From JANMMJ01 sp964543235 (GTDB lineage: Bacteria > Pseudomonadota > Alphaproteobacteria > Rhizobiales > Aestuariivirgaceae), in NCBI GenBank assembly GCA_964543235.1, contig CAZIXE010000030.1, positions 1 to 44,933 of the forward strand: a DNA stretch of 44,933 bases. Direction: 5' to 3'. The position numbers and the translations under genes were made by a program. Of this stretch, positions 23,426 to 31,337 are shown one piece after another. A model generated the notes under the pieces. That model did not search any database. It was not told the origin of the DNA and saw nothing but the letters and a program-made list of their open reading frames with translations. Within the stretch, counting starts at the first letter, position 1, and each line of letters begins with the position of its first letter.

Positions 23426-24438
23426 GCTTCGCCTTCCATGATGTGCAGCGCTTCGCTAGGCCAACTCAGGCTCAGTGCCTCGCCCTGCGCGAAGCGGCCC
23501 AGCGCCGATGGCGCGGTCACGGTCAGCGTCTGGCCGTCGGCCGTTACCGTGCTGAGACGGGTGGCCGCGCCCTGATAGTGAATGGCTGCGACCGTGACGG
23601 TGATGCCATGATGGCCGGCCGGACGCTTGCCGCGGCCGCGGGCGATGGCAATCTTCTCAGGTCTGAGGCTTGCCCATTTCCGGGCGCCGCCGGTTGCCTT
23701 GGCGAAGTCCGGTTCCAGCACGTTTGAAGAGCCGACGAAATCGGCAACAAAGCGCGTGCGCGGGCGCTCATAGATGTCCTCCGGTGCACCGACCTGGACG
23801 ATGCGGCCCTCGTTGAAGATGGCCACCCGGTCAGCCATGGACAGGGCCTCTCCCTGGTCGTGGGTGACGAAGACGAAGGTAATGCCGAGATTGCGCTGCA
23901 GGGTCTTGAGTTCGACCTGCATCTGCTCGCGGAGCTTGAGGTCGAGGGCGCCCAGGGGTTCGTCGAGCAGCAGCACTTTCGGTTCGTTGACGAGGGCACG
24001 GGCGAGAGCGACACGCTGGCGCTGGCCGCCCGAGAGCTGCGAAGGGCGCCTGGCGCCGTAGCCGCCCAGCGCCACAAGGTCGAGAGCTTCGTTTGCCTTG
24101 CGCTGACGCTCAGCCCGCGGCATGCCCTTGACCATCAGCCCATAGGCCACATTGTCGAGGACGTTCATGTGGGGAAACAGGGCGTAATCCTGGAAAACGG
24201 TGTTGACGTTGCGCCGGTAGGGCGGCACGCCTTCAGCCGTTTCGCCGAAGATCTCGATGTGTCCGGATGTTGGCTGTTCAAACCCGGCGATGAGGCGCAG
24301 GCAAGTCGTCTTGCCGGAGCCCGATGGACCGAGCATCGCAAAGAACTCGCCGGCGGCAATTTCCAGAGACACGTCATCAACGGCGCGCACATTGCCGAAG
24401 TGACGGGAAACATGCGCGAAACTGACTGCCGTCGTCAT
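23422..24438 (-). CDS. ABC transporter ATPase, PotA type
   Basis: A 338-residue ATPase: Walker A GPSGSGKTT, Q-loop NTVFQDYALFPHM, signature LSGGQRQRVALARAL, Walker B VLLLDEPLGALD and switch His FVTHDQGEALSMADR, followed by a C-terminal TOBE domain (about 245-330) as in PotA/MalK-type subunits. It energises the PotB/PotC-type permeases downstream. It is separated from the upstream RTX gene by 100 bases with an 11-base-pair hairpin, so it may be expressed from a promoter there or by read-through from the binding-protein gene. Confidence 0.95.
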   Translation of the reverse strand: MTTAVSFAHVSRHFGNVRAVDDVSLEIAAGEFFAMLGPSGSGKTTCLRLIAGFEQPTSGHIEIFGETAEGVPPYRRNVNTVFQDYALFPHMNVLDNVAYGLMVKGMPRAERQRKANEALDLVALGGYGARRPSQLSGGQRQRVALARALVNEPKVLLLDEPLGALDLKLREQMQVELKTLQRNLGITFVFVTHDQGEALSMADRVAIFNEGRIVQVGAPEDIYERPRTRFVADFVGSSNVLEPDFAKATGGARKWASLRPEKIAIARGRGKRPAGHHGITVTVAAIHYQGAATRLSTVTADGQTLTVTAPSALGRFAQGEALSLSWPSEALHIMEGEA

Positions 24439-24452
24439 CTGTGGCGGTATTC

Positions 24453-24493
24453 CCCCTCGGCGCCGCTCTTGTCTCAGGCGATGCGCCGAGGGG
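24453..24493. other. Hairpin between the RTX gene and potA-type gene
   Basis: Perfect 11-base arms CCCCTCGGCGC (24453-24463) and GCGCCGAGGGG (24483-24493) around a 19-base loop. No U-tract follows on the minus strand, so it is not a clear terminator; it may protect an mRNA end or act as an operator. Confidence 0.5.
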
Positions 24494-24538
24494 TATGGTT
24501 ACAACAGTCCTCCGGCAGGCGCCAGAGGCGCTGGCCGT

Positions 24539-26497
24539 TCAGGCGATGACATCGAAATCCGCGGCCGTCAGAACCACGCCCGCGGTGACCTTGGCGAACA
24601 GGACCTGTTCACCGGCGCCCGACCCGTCGGCGTCGTAGTAAATGTTGCCGGTGGTGCTGTCATGGATGATGCGGTCATTGGCATCGGCCGCAGTGGTGCC
24701 CGAAACGAATTGCCCGGCCGGGAGGGCACCCAGGGCGAGTGCAGCGAAGATGGCGTTCGATAGCACAATCGTGTCATCGGCCGGGGTGAAGTCGCTGATG
24801 GTATCGACATTGGCGTCGGCTGCCAGGGCCGTGTCAAAGAAGAAGCTATCGGCGCCGGCGCCGCCGGTCAGGTAGTCATTGCCCTGTCCGCCATAAATCT
24901 GGTCGTTGTTGTCGCCACCGTTCAGGCTGTCGTCGCCGATTCCGCCCGTCAGCACATCGGCTCCAGCATCGCCATTAATATTGTCGCTGCCGCTGCCGCC
25001 ATTCATCTGGTCATTGCCATTGCCGCCGTAGAGATTGTCGCGGCCAGAATCGCCATTGATGGTGTCGTTGCCATCCTCACCGCTGCAATAGTCGTTGCCG
25101 TCACCGGCCTGGATGACGTCATTGCTGGCGTCGGCGCCGGCACTGCCGGTACCGCCATACAGGCTGTCATTGCCCTCGCCGCCAGTCACCGTGTCCTTGC
25201 CGGCACCGCCGTATACATAGTCACCGCCGGCGCCGCCATCGAGCTTGTCGTCGCCGTTGTCGCCATAGAGATAGTCATAACCCTCGCCGCCTTTCAGCGT
25301 GTCGCCGCCGGCATTGCCATAGATGCTGTCATTGCCTTCGGCTCCGGTGATCACGTCGACGCCGGCGCCGGCCCGATAAAGCATGTACTCGATGCTCGTC
25401 GTGGTCGTGCCGTCACTGGCGGCCGGTCCATTGAGCGCCATGGTGATGCCGACGGATGAGGTGCTGCGATCGAGTTCGAGATAGTCGAAACCGCTGCCGC
25501 CATTGATGATCTTGATGCCCTTGTTGCCGACGATACGGTCATCGCCCGTACCACCGTTCATGGTGTCATCACCGATGTCGCCATTGAGGAGGTCAGCGCC
25601 GCCGCCGCCCTCTATGGAATCGCCGCCGGTGCCGCCATAGAGATTATCGTTCCCGCCGCCGCCGAGTATGGTGTCATTTCCGGCCTCGCCAGAAGCGTAA
25701 TCGTTGCCCTCGCCGCAATCGAGGAGGTCTCCCTGGTTATCGACGGTCGTGCTGTTAAATCCGCCATAGAGACTGTCGCTACCTTCGCCACCATTGATTG
25801 TATCTGATGCCGCGCCTCCAACCAGATAGTCGTCGCCCTCCCCGCCGTCGATGCTGTCGGTGCCGTTCTCGCCATAGATTTGGTCGTTCCTCTCGAGACC
25901 GTTGAGCTGATCGTTGCCCGAGCCGCCATAGAGCGTGTCGCCACCCGTCGTGCCGCCCACCGTGTCGCGGCCGGAACTGCCCCGGTAGAGGAGCTGCTCG
26001 ATGCTTGTTGCTTTGGTCCCGTCGCTGCCAAGGCTGCCATCGCCAAAGAAGGACAGGTTGGCCGAACTACCCGAACGGTTCAGGTCGAGATAGTCGAAGC
26101 CGGTTCCGCCGTTGATGATCTTCTTGCCAAGCGTGCCATAAATGAAGTCGTCGCCGGCATTGCCATTCAGCGTGTCCGCACCGTCGTCACCATAGACCCG
26201 GTCGCTGCCATTGCCGCCACTTGCGACATCATTGCCGGCCCCGCCATAAAGATAGTCGTCGCCATCATCGCCATTCAACTTATCGTTGCCGTCCTCGCCA
26301 TACAGCGTGTCCTCACCGTCACCGCCATTCAAAACGTCGTTGCCGGTGCTGCCGGTAACGTTGCCGAAGCCGCCGTAAAGCACGTCGTTGCCGTCGCGGC
26401 CATTCAGCGTATCGTTGCCGCCGTAGCCGTAAATGTAATCATAGGTGTTGGTGCCGTTCAGCGTCTGGGCGGTAGCGTCGCCAGTTATCGTAGCCAT
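24539..26497 (-). CDS. RTX calcium-binding protein, type I secretion substrate
   Basis: A 652-residue acidic protein with no signal peptide, starting MATITGDATAQTLNGTNTYD. Residues 10-550 are nearly all GGxGxDxLx-type nonapeptides that fold into Ca2+-binding beta-rolls. They are organised in 203-residue super-repeats (starting at residues 38, 241 and 444), and the spacer block IINGGxGFDYLxLxR recurs at 124 and 327. The last 100 residues (SFFFDTALAADANVDTISDF onward, ending in hydrophobic ADFDVIA) match RTX C-terminal secretion regions. No enzymatic domain is seen, so it may be a surface or matrix protein. No type I secretion genes are nearby. It sits between the binding protein and ATPase of an ABC importer. 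A longer frame to 26533 is rejected; GGGAG precedes the chosen ATG. Confidence 0.92.
   Translation of the reverse strand: MATITGDATAQTLNGTNTYDYIYGYGGNDTLNGRDGNDVLYGGFGNVTGSTGNDVLNGGDGEDTLYGEDGNDKLNGDDGDDYLYGGAGNDVASGGNGSDRVYGDDGADTLNGNAGDDFIYGTLGKKIINGGTGFDYLDLNRSGSSANLSFFGDGSLGSDGTKATSIEQLLYRGSSGRDTVGGTTGGDTLYGGSGNDQLNGLERNDQIYGENGTDSIDGGEGDDYLVGGAASDTINGGEGSDSLYGGFNSTTVDNQGDLLDCGEGNDYASGEAGNDTILGGGGNDNLYGGTGGDSIEGGGGADLLNGDIGDDTMNGGTGDDRIVGNKGIKIINGGSGFDYLELDRSTSSVGITMALNGPAASDGTTTTSIEYMLYRAGAGVDVITGAEGNDSIYGNAGGDTLKGGEGYDYLYGDNGDDKLDGGAGGDYVYGGAGKDTVTGGEGNDSLYGGTGSAGADASNDVIQAGDGNDYCSGEDGNDTINGDSGRDNLYGGNGNDQMNGGSGSDNINGDAGADVLTGGIGDDSLNGGDNNDQIYGGQGNDYLTGGAGADSFFFDTALAADANVDTISDFTPADDTIVLSNAIFAALALGALPAGQFVSGTTAADANDRIIHDSTTGNIYYDADGSGAGEQVLFAKVTAGVVLTAADFDVIA
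24854..26386 (-). repeat. 203-residue (609-bp) super-repeats inside the RTX gene
   Basis: Units cover about 26386-25778, 25777-25169 and a partial 25168-24854. Each unit opens D-x-L-Y-G-G, keeps the order of beta-roll blocks, and the first two share the non-RTX insert with I-I-N-G-G-x-G-F-D-Y-L-x-L-x-R and TSIE-x2-LYR. The exact 203-residue register shows segmental duplication rather than drift of single nonapeptides. Confidence 0.8.
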
Positions 26498-26536
26498 GTA
26501 GAGGAGCTCCCTGTTGCAATCACACGACATCATCCT

Positions 26537-26557
26537 CCGGCCGAAGCTGGCGGCCGG
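26537..26557 (-). other. Hairpin in the RTX 5' untranslated region
   Basis: Arms CCGGCCG and CGGCCGG (7 base pairs, 7-base loop), 40 bases before the RTX ATG on the minus strand. It may influence translation of this mRNA. Confidence 0.4.
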
Positions 26558-26646
26558 TGGGAGGGCCCCTCTCGCAACCGGATTACTAGCACTGGAATGA
26601 TCAGGAAAAAAGCGGTGAACGGCCCGTTAACCATATGCCCCAAAAT

Positions 26647-26675
26647 AAATCCCGCCGGCGTAACCGGCGGGATTT
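26647..26675 (-). terminator. Intrinsic terminator after the PotD-type gene
   Basis: A 12-base perfect stem AAATCCCGCCGG/CCGGCGGGATTT with a 5-base loop, 20 bases past the stop at 26695 and followed on the minus strand by ATTTTGG. It should end most transcripts of the binding-protein gene before the RTX gene. Confidence 0.85.
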
Positions 26676-26694
26676 CCGGGCAGCAGCGCCGCTG

Positions 26695-27864
26695 TCAGCG
26701 TCCGCCAAGCACCGCGATCATGTCGGTGACCCAACGATAGTAAGGTACACAGCCAGCTTCTTGGGTTGCACATTTGGCGATGGGCGTACGCCAGAAATGA
26801 ACCTTGTCGAAATTGTTCACGCCATTGGTTTCACAGCCCTGGTCGCCGAGCAGGGCATTGCCCTTGCAGGCGGCCAGCACGGCGGGAACCGAGCCGAACC
26901 AGGCCGCAAGGTCGCCCTGAAGCTTGGGGTTGATCGAATGTTCAAGCCACATATAGGCGCAGTTCGGGTGGGGAGCATCGACATGCATCATGGTGGTGTC
27001 GGCCCAGCCGGTTGCCCCTTCCTCCGGAATGGTCGAGGCGATCGGTGTCTTCTCCATCGCCGCCTTGTCGGCCTGCAGGATATTGACCTGGAACGGCCAT
27101 GACGAAGAGGCGACAACCCCTTCATTCTTGAAATCGTCGATCTGGATAAAGGCGTCGTGCCAGTAGCGGCCCACGATTTCGCGCTGCTTGCGCAGGAGGT
27201 CGAGGGCCGCCTTGTACTGCTCTTCGGTCAGTTCGTAGGGATCCTTGATGCCGAGATCGGGCTGCTTGTGCATCAGGTACAGCGCGGCGTCGGCAATGTA
27301 GATGGGGCCGTCGAAGGCCTGGACGCGACCCTTGTTCGACTTGCCATCCGGCAAAGTCTGCTCCTCGAACACCACGCTCCAGCTCTTCGGCGCTTCGGGG
27401 AAGACCTTGGTATTGTAGGCGAGGACATTGGCCCCCCACTGATAGGGGACGCCATAATGGACACCATCGACAGTGTGCCACGGGGCGTTCTGGAGGCGCT
27501 CGTCAACGGTGCTCCACGACTTGATGAGGTCCTTGTTGACGGGCTGCACGCGCTTGCCGGAAATGAGGCGGAGCGAAGCATCGCCGGAGGCTGTCACCAG
27601 GTCGAAACCCCCCTCGTTCATCAGCGCCACCATTTCGTCCGACGTGCCGGCCGTCTTGATGTTGACTTTGCAGCCGGTCGCCTTCTCGAAATCCGTCACC
27701 CAGTCAAAGTTCTTGTCGGTCTCGCCGCGCTCGATGTAACCCGGCCAGGCAACGATATCGACCTGGCCCTCGCCGGGTCCGATCTCCTTGAGCTGGGCAA
27801 GCGACGTGCCGCTCAGCGCTGCGATGGCCAGGACCGAAACGAGCGCGCGTTTCACTGTTTTCAT
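26695..27864 (-). CDS. ABC transporter solute-binding protein, PotD/YdcS type
   Basis: A 389-residue periplasmic protein with signal MKTVKRALVSVLAIAALSGTSLA and a two-lobed binding fold: VDIVAWPGYIERG opens the mature chain, then KVNIKTAGTSDEMVALM, DLVTASGDASLRLI and VPYQWGANVLAYNT. Four Cys near the end (ACKGN, GCETN, KCATQ, GCVPYY) could pair. The nearest named relatives are spermidine/putrescine-binding PotD and YdcS. GGGAG lies 8 bases before the ATG. It should serve the PotA/B/C-type genes downstream, from which it is separated by a terminator and the RTX gene. It is divergent from 8-oxoguanine deaminase. Ligand identity is unproved. Confidence 0.92.
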   Translation of the reverse strand: MKTVKRALVSVLAIAALSGTSLAQLKEIGPGEGQVDIVAWPGYIERGETDKNFDWVTDFEKATGCKVNIKTAGTSDEMVALMNEGGFDLVTASGDASLRLISGKRVQPVNKDLIKSWSTVDERLQNAPWHTVDGVHYGVPYQWGANVLAYNTKVFPEAPKSWSVVFEEQTLPDGKSNKGRVQAFDGPIYIADAALYLMHKQPDLGIKDPYELTEEQYKAALDLLRKQREIVGRYWHDAFIQIDDFKNEGVVASSSWPFQVNILQADKAAMEKTPIASTIPEEGATGWADTTMMHVDAPHPNCAYMWLEHSINPKLQGDLAAWFGSVPAVLAACKGNALLGDQGCETNGVNNFDKVHFWRTPIAKCATQEAGCVPYYRWVTDMIAVLGGR

Positions 27865-28038
27865 GATGTTAGCTCCCTGCGCCAGACCGGGTTGCTCTCT
27901 TCGTCAGTCCGCCCGCTGTGGTGGCCGGTCCGTGCGTTGACCGGGCGGAACTGGCGGCAAGGTTAGCCGGAACGGCGCGGGAAAGGAAGCGGGCCTGGCG
28001 ATTGACAAGCAATCGAGGCTCACCGACCATCCCGGCTC

Positions 28039-29376
28039 ATGCGGTACTGGATCAAGGATCCGATTGCCTGTCTCACGGTGGGTGCAGAGCGGGGTCTCGT
28101 CGTCGAGGGCGGGGTCATTGCCGAGTGTATCGGGCGCGGGGAGGAGCCCATGTTGCCGGCGGATCAGGTATTCGATGCATCGCGGCACGTCGTCTTGCCG
28201 GGTCTCGTCAACACGCACCACCACTTCTACCAGACGCTCACCAGGGCCCACCCGCAAGCAATCAACAAGGAACTCTTCGACTGGCTCAGGGCCCTGTACC
28301 CGGTCTGGGCACGGCTGACACCGGACGCGCACCGGCTGGCGACGCGGCTGGCACTGACCGAGCTCATGATGTCCGGCGTCACCTGCACTTCGGACCACCA
28401 CTACGTCTTTCCAGCCGGTCTCGATGATGCGGTGGATATCCAGGTCGAGGAGGCGCGCCGCCTGGGCCTGCGCATGACGGTGACGCGAGGGTCGATGAAC
28501 CTCTCGCAAAAGGATGGCGGCCTGCCGCCTGACAGCGTGGTCCAGGATGAGGATACGATCCTTGCCGACTGCGAACGGGTGATTGCGACGTATCATGAAG
28601 GCGGGGCGGGCGCGATGATCCAGATCGCGCTGTCGCCATGCTCGCCCTGGTCGGCCACCACCAGCCTGATGTGCAGGACGGCCGAACTTGCCGCCCGGCA
28701 CGATTGCCGGCTGCATACGCATCTCGCCGAGGTGCGCGATGAGGACGCCTACTGCATGGCGCAATATGGCTGCCGGCCGCTCGAGTATCTCGAGAATGCG
28801 GGCTGGCTCGGCGAGCATACGTGGCTGGCTCACGGCATTCATTTCACCGACAGCGAGGTGCAAAAGCTCGGGCGTCACGGCGTCGGCATTAGCCACTGCC
28901 CGACTTCGAACATGGTGCTTGCTTCCGGACAGTGCCGCACACGCGAGCTCGAAGAAGCGGGTGCTGCAGTCGGCCTCGGGGTTGACGGTTCTGCATCAAA
29001 TGATTCCTCCAACCTGATGGAAGGCATTCGGCATGCACTGATGATCAACCGCCTGACCTATGACGCAACGATCACGCATCGTGATGCCCTGCGCTGGGCA
29101 ACTGGGGGCTCGGCGCGGTGTCTCGGGCGCGACGATATCGGCAGCCTTGCTCCCGGCAAGCAGGCGGACCTGGCCTTGTTCACGCTCGACGAACTGCGTT
29201 TCTCGGGTGCCGGTGATCCGGTGGCGGCACTGGTGCTCTGCGGGGCACACCGGGCCGACCGGGTGATGATCAAGGGCGAGTGGCGGGTGATCGAGGGGTA
29301 TCCCGTCGGCGTCGATGTCGCGCGCTTGCGCCATGAACACGGCCTTGCCGCGCGGCGGTTCCTGGAGAGCGTTTGA
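28039..29376 (+). CDS. 8-oxoguanine deaminase
   Basis: A 445-residue amidohydrolase that should convert 8-oxoguanine to urate plus ammonia, clearing an oxidised purine. The metal site is clear: His60/His62 in VNTHHHFYQTLTRA, His of HTHLAE, His of LAHGIHF and Asp of GLGVDGSASND. The blocks NTHHHFYQTLTR, ALSPCSPWS and GDPVAALVLCGAHRADRV (as separate pieces) are those of the characterised Pseudomonas 8-oxoguanine deaminase rather than of AtzB, TrzN or guanine deaminase. Length matches. The ATG has no clear ribosome-binding site. It may form an operon with the downstream orphan ATPase, and shares a 174-base promoter region with the PotD-type gene. Confidence 0.9.
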   Translation: MRYWIKDPIACLTVGAERGLVVEGGVIAECIGRGEEPMLPADQVFDASRHVVLPGLVNTHHHFYQTLTRAHPQAINKELFDWLRALYPVWARLTPDAHRLATRLALTELMMSGVTCTSDHHYVFPAGLDDAVDIQVEEARRLGLRMTVTRGSMNLSQKDGGLPPDSVVQDEDTILADCERVIATYHEGGAGAMIQIALSPCSPWSATTSLMCRTAELAARHDCRLHTHLAEVRDEDAYCMAQYGCRPLEYLENAGWLGEHTWLAHGIHFTDSEVQKLGRHGVGISHCPTSNMVLASGQCRTRELEEAGAAVGLGVDGSASNDSSNLMEGIRHALMINRLTYDATITHRDALRWATGGSARCLGRDDIGSLAPGKQADLALFTLDELRFSGAGDPVAALVLCGAHRADRVMIKGEWRVIEGYPVGVDVARLRHEHGLAARRFLESV

Positions 29377-29427
29377 CCACGTTCAGTCACGTGTTAGTCT
29401 TGCTCTCAACGGTGGGGAGGGAGACGA

Positions 29428-30213
29428 TTGGCAACGCAGAACGGCAACGGCCAGATCGCCGTCCAGGTTGACGACCTGCACAAGAGCTTCGGACAACTTG
29501 AAGTGTTGAAGGGGGTGTCGCTTACTGCCCATGAGGGCGATGTCGTATCGATGATCGGCGCCTCGGGCTCGGGCAAGAGCACGTTTCTGCGCTGCATCAA
29601 TTTCCTCGAACTGCCGAGCAAGGGCCGGATCGTGGTGACAGGCGAGGAAGTCGCGCTGAAGCCGGGCCCCGACGGCAACCTGCATCCAGCCGATCGCAAG
29701 CAGCTCGAGCGGGTGCGCACGCGACTCGGCATGGTGTTCCAGAGCTTCAATCTGTGGCAGCACATGACGGTTCTTCAGAACGTCATGGAGGCGCCGGTGC
29801 ATGTCCTCAAGGTGCCGAAAGCCGAGGCAACCGAGAAGGCGGAGATGTATCTCCAGAAGGTCGGGCTCTACGACAAGAAGGACCAGTTCCCGGCCTTCCT
29901 GTCCGGCGGGCAGCAGCAGCGTGCGGCGATCGCGCGGGCCTTGTGCATGGAACCCAAGGTGATGCTGTTTGACGAGCCGACCTCGGCGCTCGACCCGGAA
30001 CTTGTCGGCGAGGTCCTGCGCGTGATCCGCAATCTCGCCGAGGAGGGCCGCACCATGATCCTGGTCACGCACGAGATGAAGTTCGCACGCGGCGTGTCGA
30101 GTCACGTCATATACCTTTACAAGGGGGTGATCGAAGAGGAGGGGCCGCCAGAGCAGGTCTTCGGCAATCCGCGGAGCGAGCGCTGCCGCCAGTTTGTAGC
30201 AGGCAGCCACTGA
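29428..30213 (+). CDS. ABC transporter ATPase, polar amino acid (HisP) type, orphan
   Basis: A 261-residue ATPase with Walker A GASGSGKST, Q-loop GMVFQSFNLWQHMTVLQNVMEAP (as two parts), signature LSGGQQQRAAIARAL, Walker B VMLFDEPTSALDPE and switch VTHEMKFARGVSS. The HisP/OccP branch is marked by the insert after strand 2 (VALKPGPDGNLHPADRKQ). TTG 29428 is preceded by GGGGAGGGAG. No matching permease or binding protein is next to it; 8-oxoguanine deaminase is upstream and a CUT2 sugar importer (with its own ATPase) downstream. It may serve permeases elsewhere. Confidence 0.92.
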   Translation: MATQNGNGQIAVQVDDLHKSFGQLEVLKGVSLTAHEGDVVSMIGASGSGKSTFLRCINFLELPSKGRIVVTGEEVALKPGPDGNLHPADRKQLERVRTRLGMVFQSFNLWQHMTVLQNVMEAPVHVLKVPKAEATEKAEMYLQKVGLYDKKDQFPAFLSGGQQQRAAIARALCMEPKVMLFDEPTSALDPELVGEVLRVIRNLAEEGRTMILVTHEMKFARGVSSHVIYLYKGVIEEEGPPEQVFGNPRSERCRQFVAGSH

Positions 30214-30312
30214 AGAGGCCGCCGGTTGAACCATCCGCGATCGATTGCGGCTGCTGTTCTTGTATGATAATTGCAGACGGCCGAAACAATCTCATGCAAT
30301 CGGCACATCACG

Positions 30313-30317
30313 GGAGG
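30313..30317 (+). promoter_or_regulatory. Shine-Dalgarno for the CUT2 binding protein
   Basis: GGAGG followed by ACT then two ATGs (30321, 30324). It rules out an in-frame start at 30264, whose extension would bury the signal peptide. Spacing is 3 bases to the first ATG and 6 to the second, favouring the second. Confidence 0.65.
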
Positions 30318-30320
30318 ACT

Positions 30321-31334
30321 ATGATGCTCAAGAAGACATTGCGCTGCACAATTGCCGTCTGCGCACTGATTGCGGCGGGGACAGCCCTGGCCGATACAGC
30401 CGACAAGAAGATCGCTCTGTCCAACAACTACGCCGGAAATTCCTGGCGGCAGGCCATGCTGAAGAGTTGGGACAAGGTCACCAAGCAGGCCGTGGCAGAC
30501 GGCGTGGTGGCGGCGGCCGATCCATTTACGACGTCGGAAAACCAGGTGACGGAACAGGCCGCGCAGATCCAGAACCTTATCCTGCAAGGATACAATGCCA
30601 TCGTGCTCAACGCGGCCTCGCCGGACGCATTGAACGGTGCCGTCAAGCAGGCCTGCGATGCCGGCATCATCGTGGTGTCATTCGACGGGATCGTCACGGA
30701 GCCCTGCGCCTGGCGCATTGCCGTCGACTTCGCGAATATGGGCGAAGTTCAGCTTGACTATCTTGCCCAGAAGATGCCGGAGGGCGGTAATCTCCTGGAA
30801 ATCCGCGGCCTCGCCGGCGTATTCGTCGATGACGAAATCTCCAAGGGAATCCACCGCGGCGTCGAGAAGTATCCGCAATTCAAGATCGTCGGTTCCGTGC
30901 ACGGTGACTGGGCACAGGAAGTGGCGCAGAAGGCAGTGGCCGGCATCCTGCCGTCGCTGCCGGAAGTGAAGGCGGTGGTGACGCAAGGCGGCGATGGCTA
31001 CGGCGCGGCGCAAGCCTTCGCTGCAGCCGGGCGCCCGACGCCGCTCATCATCATGGGCAATCGCCAGGATGAGCTGCAGTGGTGGAAGGAGCAGAAGGAT
31101 GCCAATGGCTACGAGACCATGTCGGTGTCCATCGCACCCGGCGTGTCCACGCTTGCTTTCTGGGTGGCACAGATGATCCTGGATGGCAAGGAAGTGCCGA
31201 AGGATCTGGTGGTGCCGTTCTTGCGCATCGATCAGGACAATCTCGAGGCAAGTCTCGCAACGACCGAGAAGGGCGGGGTTGCCAATGTCGAATACTCGCT
31301 TGAGGATGCGCAGAAGGTCGTCGCGGGCAAATAG
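30321..31334 (+). CDS. CUT2 ABC importer solute-binding protein (ribose-type)
   Basis: A 337-residue periplasmic binding protein (Peripla_BP_4). Signal peptide LKKTLRCTIAVCALIAAGTALA is followed by a mature KKIALSNNYAGNSWRQ, a QIQNLILQGYNAIVLNAASP hinge-near motif typical of RbsB/XylF relatives, and VVSFDGIV. It starts the importer cluster: ATPase (TTG 3 bases after the stop), two permeases and a cupin. ATG 30321 and ATG 30324 are alternatives. The ligand is probably a sugar, polyol or related compound; the family also takes up autoinducer-2 and purine nucleosides, so this is open. Confidence 0.92.
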   Translation: MMLKKTLRCTIAVCALIAAGTALADTADKKIALSNNYAGNSWRQAMLKSWDKVTKQAVADGVVAAADPFTTSENQVTEQAAQIQNLILQGYNAIVLNAASPDALNGAVKQACDAGIIVVSFDGIVTEPCAWRIAVDFANMGEVQLDYLAQKMPEGGNLLEIRGLAGVFVDDEISKGIHRGVEKYPQFKIVGSVHGDWAQEVAQKAVAGILPSLPEVKAVVTQGGDGYGAAQAFAAAGRPTPLIIMGNRQDELQWWKEQKDANGYETMSVSIAPGVSTLAFWVAQMILDGKEVPKDLVVPFLRIDQDNLEASLATTEKGGVANVEYSLEDAQKVVAGK

Positions 31335-31337
31335 GGC

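Noticed and set aside
24854..26386. Repeated GCC/TCGTT-rich DNA resembling a CRISPR or satellite array
   Set aside because: The periodicity is that of RTX nonapeptide codons in one continuous frame, with no constant repeat and unique spacers.
27908..27949. Spaced inverted repeat TCCGCCCG/CGGGCGGA in the divergent PotD-type/deaminase promoter region
   Set aside because: Short GC-rich arms with a 26-base spacer are expected by chance in this DNA; too weak to call an operator.
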